This document shows, in pieces, positions 1 through 4,483 of a stretch of DNA of 6,012 nt. Origin of the DNA: Eubacteriales bacterium (GTDB lineage Bacteria > Bacillota > Clostridia > Peptostreptococcales > Anaerovoracaceae); assembly GCA_029098205.1 (NCBI GenBank), contig JAQXNW010000172.1, positions 1-6,012 of the forward strand, given 5' to 3'. The first letter of the stretch is position 1. Each line of letters begins with the position of its first letter. Both the position numbers and the translations under genes were made by a program. The notes beneath the pieces are model-generated. The model worked only from the letters and a program-made list of their open reading frames with translations. It did no database searches and was not told the origin of the DNA.

Positions 1-199
1 TGAAATCCCGATGGATCGCTGCAACCTGAACGGATCCGGAATTTCTCTGGGACATCCGGTAGGCTGCTCCGCTCTTAGAATCATCGTTACGATGCTCTAT
101 GAGATGAAGAGACATCCGGAATGGAAGATCGGCTGCGCATCTCTGTGCGTAGGCGGCGGCCCATCCATGGCTTCCCTGTGGACAACCGACGTTGAATAA
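1..199 (+). CDS. Thiolase (acetyl-CoA acetyltransferase family), C-terminal fragment
   Basis: Only the last 65 codons are present (complete codons from base 2, TAA at 197-199); the 5' end lies before the window. The fragment carries the two C-terminal thiolase signatures: NGSGISLGHPVG, whose His is the catalytic base, and CASLCVGGG, whose second Cys is the usual proton-donating active-site residue. Family members condense two acyl-CoA units or cleave 3-ketoacyl-CoA, in anaerobes typically at the entry to butyrate or related fermentation; they are soluble cytoplasmic tetramers. The N-terminal nucleophilic Cys region is not visible, so substrate range cannot be judged. Two local departures from the commonest family sequence are GCSALR in place of GATGAR after the GHP, and a tail reading PSMASLWTTDVE instead of the usual hydrophobic end after GGG. 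The gene is followed 47 nt later by a strong terminator, so it ends its own transcript. Confidence 0.93.
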   Translation, partial: EIPMDRCNLNGSGISLGHPVGCSALRIIVTMLYEMKRHPEWKIGCASLCVGGGPSMASLWTTDVE

Positions 200-246
200 T
201 TTTTCTTTTCGAAGGAATTTCGATTGTTCCAAAAAATTATGAACAG

Positions 247-280
247 AATCCCGGCAGAACCAGTTTCTGCCGGGATTTTT
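247..280 (+). terminator. Intrinsic terminator of the thiolase transcript
   Basis: A perfect 13-bp inverted repeat (247-259 with 265-277) closes a 5-nt loop, CCAGT. The stem core is the GC-rich CCCGGCAG, and the right arm runs into TTTTT (276-280). It begins 47 nt after the thiolase stop and ends 24 nt before the murE -35 element, so it separates the two transcription units. Confidence 0.93.
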
Positions 281-304
281 GTGTGCGTATGCGGCCCGGC
301 GGTC

Positions 305-333
305 TTGAAGGCGCTTCGCTTCGCCGGTATAAT
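305..333 (+). promoter_or_regulatory. Sigma-A type promoter for murE
   Basis: TTGAAG (305-310) and a perfect TATAAT (328-333) are separated by exactly 17 nt. Transcription should start near 340, giving a leader of about 22 nt before the murE ATG at 362. The promoter lies directly behind the upstream terminator, which supports murE as its own unit. An inverted repeat CCGGCG/CGCCGG (296-301 and 322-327) brackets the -35 box and touches the -10 box. No activity data, so this is a sequence prediction. Confidence 0.8.
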
Positions 334-345
334 GAAATGCAGGCG

Positions 346-355
346 AGGAAAGGAG
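346..355 (+). promoter_or_regulatory. Ribosome binding site that fixes the murE start
   Basis: AGGAAAGGAG ends 6 nt before the ATG at 362. The reading frame stays open further upstream, with in-frame ATGs at 224, 239 and 332. The ATG at 332 overlaps the -10 box and the other two lie in or before the terminator, so all are upstream of the predicted transcript start. This motif therefore identifies 362 as the start. Confidence 0.85.
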
Positions 356-361
356 AACGGA

Positions 362-1918
362 ATGTTTCTTAAGGACATTTTTTCAGATACAGCAGATATC
401 ACGGTTTCCGGCAGGGATGACTGGAGTGAAACGGAAATTTCTTCTTTGACTCTGGATTCCAGGACGGCGAAGCCGGGATCGATGTTTTTCTGTATCGACG
501 GATACGAGCAGGATGGACATAAATATGCGGGGAACGCGGTGAAAGCCGGGGCTTCCGCCATTGTGCACACGAAGGATCTGGAGAAGGAGCCGGGAGCGGT
601 GTATATCCGTGTCCAGGATATGAATCGGGAATTGAACCGGATTACGGATCTTTTCTTTGGCCATCCAAGTCATAAAATGGTGATGTTCGGAGTGACCGGG
701 ACGAATGGAAAGTCGACTGTCACCAGCATGATCCGTGACATATATTCTCATTTCAAGCCTTGCGGGTATATGGGAACCATTGCGATTCAGTATGGAGAGT
801 ATTCCAGAATTCCGAATCTGACGACGCCGGACGCGATAGAGACGCATTCGAATCTCCGGGAGATGCTGGATCATGGGATGGAAGCGTGCGCCATGGAAGT
901 GAGCTCCCAGGGGCTGGACCGCGGACGCGTGGATTCGGTCGATTTCGACTGCGCGGTATTCACGAATCTGACGCATGACCATCTGGATTACCATAAGACG
1001 ATGGAAAATTATTTCTCGGCGAAGAAGCGGCTTTTTACGAACCTCAGGCCGGATTCGATCGCAGTGCTGAACGCGGACGACGCGAGGAGCATTGAAGGTC
1101 TTAAGGCCTGCTGCCCGTGCCAGTATGTTACTTACGGAACCGATCAGGGCGAATCGATGGTCGATGAGCAGGGCTATCCGATCGAGGGCTCCCGCTCCGT
1201 TTACGGGACAAAGGATACCATCGATTATTTTGCTTCAGATATTCAGCAGACGAGAACTGGATCCGCATTCACGCTTTGGCATGCGGGAAGGCATTATGAA
1301 GTTAAGACGAACGCGGCGGCTTTGTATAACGTGTATAATTTGATGGCGGCGATTGCTGCGATGCACGAAATGGGTATGCCGATCGAAGATATGATTCCGC
1401 ATCTTACGAATATTTCAAGGGTCGACGGCCGGATGGACCGCATCGATGTGGGTCAGGATTTTACCGTCATCGTTGATTACGCGCATACTCCGGACGGATA
1501 TGAGAAAATTTTCGGCTATGCGAAAGCAGTGACGGAAAAAGAAGGCGGCCGCATTTTGGCGGCGTTTGGTTGCCCTGGAAAGAGGGATACGGTGAAGCGT
1601 CCGGTCATGGGTCAGATCGCCGGTGAATTCGCGGATCAAATCATCCTTACTTCACAGGATCCCAGAGGCGAGGATCCGGAAAAAATTGCCGGAGAAATCG
1701 CGGCAGGAATTAAAAAGACCGGGACGCCGTACTGTTTCATCGAGGATCGGGAAAAGGCAATTTCCGAGCTGATTGCAATGGCGGAGCCAGGCGATGTCGT
1801 TCTCACACTCGGGAAGGGCGGCGAGTCCTATATGTATCATGAGGAAGGCAGAAGACCCTGGATGACCGACCAGGAAGCCGCACGGAAGGCGCTCCGGAAG
1901 AAGCTTGGAAACCGCTAG
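362..1918 (+). CDS. murE: UDP-N-acetylmuramoyl-L-alanyl-D-glutamate ligase (MurE); third-residue specificity unclear
   Basis: MurE uses ATP in the cytoplasm to add the third stem-peptide residue (meso-DAP, L-Lys or another diamino acid) to UDP-MurNAc-L-Ala-D-Glu. The 518-residue product shows the full three-domain order. The N-terminal UDP-substrate domain has DSR at 32-34. The ATPase domain has GTNGKST (113-119), TTP (154-156), MEVSSQGL (178-185), TNLTHDHLDYH (201-211) and Lys221 in SAKKRLF, the position carbamylated in the family. The C-terminal domain has DYAHTPD (372-378), FGCPGKRD (402-409), QDPR (432-435) and GKGGE (484-488). DAP-type enzymes normally read DNPR and GKGHE, and common Lys-type enzymes lack the Arg. 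Here the Arg and Glu stay but their neighbours differ, so I do not assign the amino acid. A stretch at about 261-285 looks like an insertion relative to typical MurE and may explain the length (usual 480-500). The gene has its own promoter and no murF, mraY or ftsI beside it. Family assignment is firm. Confidence 0.95.
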   Translation: MFLKDIFSDTADITVSGRDDWSETEISSLTLDSRTAKPGSMFFCIDGYEQDGHKYAGNAVKAGASAIVHTKDLEKEPGAVYIRVQDMNRELNRITDLFFGHPSHKMVMFGVTGTNGKSTVTSMIRDIYSHFKPCGYMGTIAIQYGEYSRIPNLTTPDAIETHSNLREMLDHGMEACAMEVSSQGLDRGRVDSVDFDCAVFTNLTHDHLDYHKTMENYFSAKKRLFTNLRPDSIAVLNADDARSIEGLKACCPCQYVTYGTDQGESMVDEQGYPIEGSRSVYGTKDTIDYFASDIQQTRTGSAFTLWHAGRHYEVKTNAAALYNVYNLMAAIAAMHEMGMPIEDMIPHLTNISRVDGRMDRIDVGQDFTVIVDYAHTPDGYEKIFGYAKAVTEKEGGRILAAFGCPGKRDTVKRPVMGQIAGEFADQIILTSQDPRGEDPEKIAGEIAAGIKKTGTPYCFIEDREKAISELIAMAEPGDVVLTLGKGGESYMYHEEGRRPWMTDQEAARKALRKKLGNR

Positions 1919-2037
1919 GATCGGAAGGAGCGTAGGGAGCCCGGCGCTGATGGTCGGCAGGATCGGCGGAATTTCAGCGCCGATCAGCGTCCATGGATGG
2001 GAAATGTGCAAAAGATCTACCAAACCGCTGAAAGTCG
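1919..2037 (+). other. Non-coding spacer between murE and the tRNA promoter
   Basis: The spacer holds a GC-rich inverted repeat (separate entry) but no T-tract after it, so no standard intrinsic terminator for murE can be recognised. The murE frame remains open past its TAG for more than 100 codons, running through the tRNA gene. That is a chance open frame, not coding. With no clear stop signal, some murE transcripts may run on into the tRNA and end at the 2151-2185 terminator. Confidence 0.6.
1943..1989 (+). repeat. Inverted repeat with two competing right arms downstream of murE
   Basis: GGCGCTGA (1943-1950) is perfectly complementary to TCAGCGCC (1974-1981), with a 23-nt loop. The overlapping left arm CGCTGAT (1945-1951) also pairs perfectly with ATCAGCG (1983-1989), because TCAGCG occurs twice in a row. 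The two stems exclude each other. No U-run follows either stem. It could shape the 3' end of murE mRNA or be chance in GC-rich sequence. Confidence 0.5.
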
Positions 2038-2046
2038 TGCTATAAT
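2038..2046 (+). promoter_or_regulatory. Extended -10 promoter for tRNA-Val
   Basis: TGC TATAAT (2038-2046) is an extended -10 element (TGn followed by a perfect TATAAT). No TTGACA-like box is present 16-18 nt upstream (2017-2024 reads CTACCAAA), which is typical of extended -10 promoters. A start near 2052-2054 would leave a leader of about 13-15 nt before the mature tRNA 5' end at 2067. Confidence 0.7.
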
Positions 2047-2066
2047 TAATAGCAGTTTTTCAGTGC

Positions 2067-2142
2067 GGTCTGCTAGCTCAGCTGGGAGAGCGTCTGGGTC
2101 ACAACCAGAATGTCAGCGGTTCGAGTCCGTTGCAGACCACCA
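2067..2142 (+). tRNA. tRNA-Val, anticodon CAC
   Basis: The 76-nt sequence folds into a complete cloverleaf. The acceptor stem GGTCTGC pairs perfectly with GCAGACC (2132-2138), followed by discriminator A2139 and an encoded CCA (2140-2142). The D stem is GCTC/GAGC with loop AGCTGGGA. The anticodon stem is TCTGG/CCAGA, and the 7-nt loop GTCACAA puts CAC at 2100-2102, reading GUG valine codons. The variable loop is 5 nt, and the T stem AGCGG/CCGTT has one G-U pair and loop TTCGAGT. A73 fits valine identity. Position 32 is G, where a pyrimidine is usual. The tRNA has its own promoter and a terminator 8 nt downstream, so it is a single-gene unit. Confidence 0.96.
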
Positions 2143-2150
2143 GAAATATA

Positions 2151-2185
2151 AAAATGCCGCAGGGTTTGGTCTCTGCGGCATTTTT
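2151..2185. terminator. Bidirectional intrinsic terminator shared by tRNA-Val and the pyr operon
   Basis: A perfect 12-bp inverted repeat (AAAATGCCGCAG, 2151-2162, with 2173-2184) has a 10-nt loop. On the + strand the stem runs into TTTTT (2181-2185), ending tRNA transcription 8 nt after CCA. On the - strand the other arm runs into TTTTTATATTT, so the same hairpin should end the pyr mRNA 32 nt after the pyrI stop. The convergent layout supports dual use. Confidence 0.88.
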
Positions 2186-2208
2186 GTCAATAAGAATAAG
2201 GGGAAATA

Positions 2209-2237
2209 CCCGATACTCAGTCGATTTCCCGATACTC
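2209..2237. repeat. 10-bp direct repeat across the pyrI stop codon
   Basis: CCCGATACTC occurs at 2209-2218 and again at 2228-2237, a 19-nt period. The right copy encodes the last Glu-Tyr-Arg of PyrI; the left copy starts inside the stop codon in another frame. The same stretch contains a 7-bp inverted repeat, GGGAAAT (2201-2207) with ATTTCCC (2224-2230). It looks like an imperfect local duplication at the gene's 3' end. Confidence 0.6.
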
Positions 2238-2642
2238 GGTGTCACAGTAGCGGCAGCGGTAGATTTTTTTCTCACGGTCCGCAAGATAGAATTCCTGCTC
2301 GACGCCCTGCTCGATGGAAGTGATGCAGCGGGGATTGTGGCAGGAGATAACGTTTTTGAGCGTTTCCGGAAGATCAACATGCACTTTTTTGATCAGCTTG
2401 CAGTCTTCGATGAAATCAACGGTAATATTCTGATCGATGTATCCGAGCATGTCCAGGTTGAGATCCAGCTTCCCGTCAACCTTGATGATATCTTTCCGGC
2501 CGTATTTCGTGCTGACCGCGTTCTGGATGATTGCGACGGTGCAGTCAAGTTTTTCGAGACCGAGGAGCGAATAGATCTGCATGCCTTTGCCGGCCTGAAT
2601 ATGGTCCAGAACGATTCCGTTTCTGACTCCGTCAATATTCAT
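2217..2642 (-). CDS. pyrI: Aspartate carbamoyltransferase regulatory chain
   Basis: The 141-residue PyrI is the non-catalytic subunit that in class B aspartate carbamoyltransferases joins PyrB trimers and binds CTP/UTP (inhibiting) or ATP (activating). The N-terminal allosteric domain shows the family pattern GIVLDHIQAGKG (residues 9-20; Asp13 and His14 match nucleotide-site positions of the E. coli protein) and GRKDIIKVDGK (48-58). The C-terminal zinc domain has all four ligands, Cys101, Cys106, Cys130 and Cys133 (CHNPRC and CRYC), which hold the interface to PyrB. It is slightly shorter than E. coli PyrI (153). The start ATG (2640-2642) is preceded by GAAAGGAA with 5 nt spacing. The gene lies 67 nt after pyrB and is last in the operon, with the shared terminator just behind it. 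Intact ligands suggest a working, feedback-regulated enzyme; allosteric behaviour itself is inferred. Confidence 0.97.
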   Translation of the reverse strand: MNIDGVRNGIVLDHIQAGKGMQIYSLLGLEKLDCTVAIIQNAVSTKYGRKDIIKVDGKLDLNLDMLGYIDQNITVDFIEDCKLIKKVHVDLPETLKNVISCHNPRCITSIEQGVEQEFYLADREKKIYRCRYCDTEYREID

Positions 2643-2692
2643 GATAGTTCCTTTCTGTTAAAAGCTTAGGTTTCTTTGTCGGACCTGCGCCT

Positions 2693-2720
2693 GAATTCGT
2701 GAGTTCGAATCAGTGAATTC
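2693..2720. repeat. Nested dyad overlapping the pyrB stop codon
   Basis: GAATTC at 2693-2698 and 2715-2720 enclose TGA (2700-2702) and TCA (2710-2712), with TTCGAA at the centre. The whole can fold as a 6-bp plus 3-bp stem with small bulges and a 7-nt loop. The pyrB TGA is one arm of the inner pairing. It is AT-rich and lacks a U-run, so it is not a terminator; it may be an mRNA stem-loop or chance. Confidence 0.4.
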
Positions 2721-3630
2721 CGAGCAGGAACAGGATCAGCGCCATACGGATGTATTTGCCGCAGAGAGCCTGGTAGAAATAAGAGGCTCTCGGATCGTCG
2801 TCCACGTCTACGGAAATTTCGTTGACACGCGGAAGCGGATGCATGATGATCATGTCCTTCTTCGCAGGGACAAGCTTCGCGCGGTCGAGAATGTAGGTGT
2901 CTCTCAGCCGGATGTAATCTTCTTCGTTGAAAAATCGTTCCTTTTGAACACGGGTCATGTACAGAACATCCAGCTCCGGAATTGCGTCTTCCAGTTTTTC
3001 GAATTCTTTCCAGTTCGCGCCGGCCGCGTTCAGTTTCTCCTTCATATACTCCGGAAGGCGGAGTTCGCGGGGCGAGATGAGATAGAACGTGATGTTTTCA
3101 TACCGGAGAAGCGCTTCAATCAGAGAATGAACCGTGCGGCCGAACATCAGGTCTCCGCAGAACCCGATCGTGAAATTGTCCAAGCTTCCGCGTTTTCTGT
3201 GAATGGTCAGGAGGTCGGTCAGCGTCTGTGTCGGATGAAAATGACCGCCGTCTCCGGCGTTGATGATCGGAACCGTCGTTTTCTGCGCGGCGACAAAGGG
3301 CGCTCCTTCTTTCGGATGACGCATCGCGATAATGTCCGCGTAGCAGCCGACCATGCGGACCGTGTCCGCAACGCTTTCTCCCTTTGTCGAGGAGCTGTTC
3401 AGCGCGTTCTCAAACCCAAGGACGTTTCCGCCCAGATCCATCATCGCGGCGGTAAAGCTGAGACGGGTTCTCGTGCTCGGTTCGAAAAACAAAGTCGCGA
3501 GTTTTTTGTATCGGCAGGCTTCCCGATAGTCATCCGGGTGCTCTATGATGTCATCGGCTGTGCGGATCAGCGCATCAATTTCGGAAACCGACAAATCCGT
3601 GATATTGATCAGATTCCTGATATCGCTCAT
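2710..3630 (-). CDS. pyrB: Aspartate carbamoyltransferase catalytic chain
   Basis: PyrB condenses carbamoyl phosphate with L-aspartate to N-carbamoyl-L-aspartate, the committed step of pyrimidine synthesis; it is cytoplasmic. At 306 residues it matches the usual size (E. coli 311 in the precursor). Visible motifs in order are FFEPSTRTRLSF (48-59; carbamoyl-phosphate loop Ser52-Thr55), STKGES (81-86; Lys83 of the loop donated to the adjacent subunit), MRHP (103-106), HPTQTLTDL (132-140), GDLMFGRTVHS (159-169; Arg165), MTRVQKERF (225-233; Arg227 and Gln229 for aspartate) and MHPLPRVNEI (263-272). All key residues appear intact. The start is preceded by AAAGGAGGT, 10 nt from the ATG. It lies 54 nt after pyrE and is followed by pyrI, so the product is expected to form the class B catalytic/regulatory complex. 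Confidence 0.98.
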   Translation of the reverse strand: MSDIRNLINITDLSVSEIDALIRTADDIIEHPDDYREACRYKKLATLFFEPSTRTRLSFTAAMMDLGGNVLGFENALNSSSTKGESVADTVRMVGCYADIIAMRHPKEGAPFVAAQKTTVPIINAGDGGHFHPTQTLTDLLTIHRKRGSLDNFTIGFCGDLMFGRTVHSLIEALLRYENITFYLISPRELRLPEYMKEKLNAAGANWKEFEKLEDAIPELDVLYMTRVQKERFFNEEDYIRLRDTYILDRAKLVPAKKDMIIMHPLPRVNEISVDVDDDPRASYFYQALCGKYIRMALILFLLGIH

Positions 3631-3684
3631 GGTCGAAAGAACCTCCTTTTATATATAATAAAAATGTTTCAGTGCTTCAGCGGG

Positions 3685-4320
3685 TTATTTCATCCAGCTT
3701 TCATCGCTTGGATTGTCGCGGAACTGGAGAATCCGTTTCCCCTGATCGCGGCAGATATAGCCGGCCCGCTCCGCGGCATCTACAAGAACGTCCAGAGTGC
3801 TCAGGCTGTGGTTGATGACATTATGTTCCCGGAGTTTCTCCTCGCTCTTTTTCATTCCATAGGTGAAAATGCTGGCGATGCCGAGAACTTCAGCTCCTGC
3901 GCTTCGAAGCGCGTCGACAGTCTCGCATACGGATCCGCCGGTCGAGATCAGATCTTCAATAACGACAGTTTTTTCGCCCGGACGAAGTTTCCCTTCGATT
4001 TGGTTCCCTCTGCCGTGATCTTTCTTCGATCCGCGGACATATCCCATCGGAAGATCCATAAGGTGCGCTGTGATCGCGGCGTGGGCGATTCCCGCAGTGC
4101 TTGTGCCCATCAGAATTTCCGCATCCGGGTAATATGTCTTCACCGTATCCTTGAGTGCGTTTTCGATCAGATCGCGGATGGGAGGCTCCGAAAGCGTAAG
4201 ACGGTTGTCGCAGTAAATCGGGCTTTTGATACCGCTCGCCCAGGTAAAAGGTTCGTCCGGACGAAGAAATACCGCGTCGATGGAAAGAAGTCCCAGTGCA
4301 ACTTCCTGTTCTTTTGTCAT
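3685..4320 (-). CDS. pyrE: Orotate phosphoribosyltransferase
   Basis: PyrE joins orotate to PRPP, giving orotidine 5'-phosphate and pyrophosphate, the fifth step to UMP; it acts as a cytoplasmic dimer in which loops cross between subunits. The 211-residue protein has the type I phosphoribosyltransferase fold. The substrate segment SGIKSPIYCDNR is at 29-40 and the flexible loop YVRGSKKDHGRG at 94-105, with Lys99, Lys100 and His102 as likely catalytic-loop residues. The PRPP signature VVIEDLISTGGSV spans 119-131, with the acidic pair Glu122-Asp123. Length is normal for the family (about 200-215). The ATG is preceded by GAGGAGG with 6 nt spacing. A long 163-nt gap separates it from pyrF upstream, where a possible extra promoter lies; pyrB follows 54 nt downstream. 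The tail after residue 195 is polar and of no recognised function. Confidence 0.97.
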   Translation of the reverse strand: MTKEQEVALGLLSIDAVFLRPDEPFTWASGIKSPIYCDNRLTLSEPPIRDLIENALKDTVKTYYPDAEILMGTSTAGIAHAAITAHLMDLPMGYVRGSKKDHGRGNQIEGKLRPGEKTVVIEDLISTGGSVCETVDALRSAGAEVLGIASIFTYGMKKSEEKLREHNVINHSLSTLDVLVDAAERAGYICRDQGKRILQFRDNPSDESWMK

Positions 4321-4400
4321 AATTTTCCTCCTCTGTTTAAGCTGTTCGTGCTCCGCAGATCTCCGCGCTTCCGTGAAAATTTACAGCGTGTTTCCGTAAA

Positions 4401-4429
4401 AGTATGGAGCAGGAAATCAGTTTTTTCAA
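4401..4429 (-). promoter_or_regulatory. Possible internal promoter for pyrE-pyrB-pyrI
   Basis: Read on the - strand, TTGAAA (4429-4424, five of six consensus bases) and CATACT (4406-4401, four of six) are separated by 17 nt. A start near 4394 would give a leader of about 74 nt before pyrE. It sits in the only long gap of the operon, next to the CGGCAA repeats. The -10 is weak, so this is tentative. Confidence 0.3.
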
Positions 4430-4438
4430 GATCAAATT

Positions 4439-4472
4439 TTGCCGTAAAGAATATTGCCGTCAGTCATTGCCG
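4439..4472. repeat. Three short direct repeats TTGCCG in the pyrF-pyrE gap
   Basis: TTGCCG occurs at 4439-4444, 4454-4459 and 4467-4472 (CGGCAA on the coding strand of the operon), spaced 15 and 13 nt start to start. They lie just after the pyrF stop and end 10 nt upstream of the putative TTGAAA box. The layout resembles protein-binding half-sites, but the unit is only 6 bp and chance is possible. Confidence 0.4.
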
Positions 4473-4483
4473 AAGGATAGATG

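Noticed and set aside
224..361. N-terminal extension of MurE from the upstream ATGs at 224, 239 or 332
   Set aside because: The extension would be encoded by the terminator and promoter sequence, lies before the predicted transcript start, and the strong ribosome site points to 362.
383..994. - strand frames opposite murE, up to 203 codons
   Set aside because: Shadows of murE, with Arg/His-rich composition and no motif or plausible ribosome site considered convincing.
1997..2323. A 108-codon + strand frame following murE in the same frame
   Set aside because: It runs through the promoter, the tRNA and the terminator; there is no ribosome site and no protein similarity I recognise.
2130..2669. 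A 179-codon + strand frame opposite pyrI
   Set aside because: Starts inside the tRNA and is antisense to the conserved pyrI with its zinc motif.
3641..3684. Promoter in the AT-rich pyrE-pyrB spacer (CTGAAG, 17 nt, TATATA on the - strand)
   Set aside because: The predicted transcript start would fall on the pyrB ribosome binding site, leaving no usable leader; the AT-rich stretch is better seen as an ordinary spacer.
4431..4466. A short - strand frame of 11 codons (MTDGNILYGKI) in the pyrF-pyrE gap as a possible leader peptide
   Set aside because: No ribosome binding site ahead of it, no runs of a regulatory codon, and it precedes the candidate promoter.
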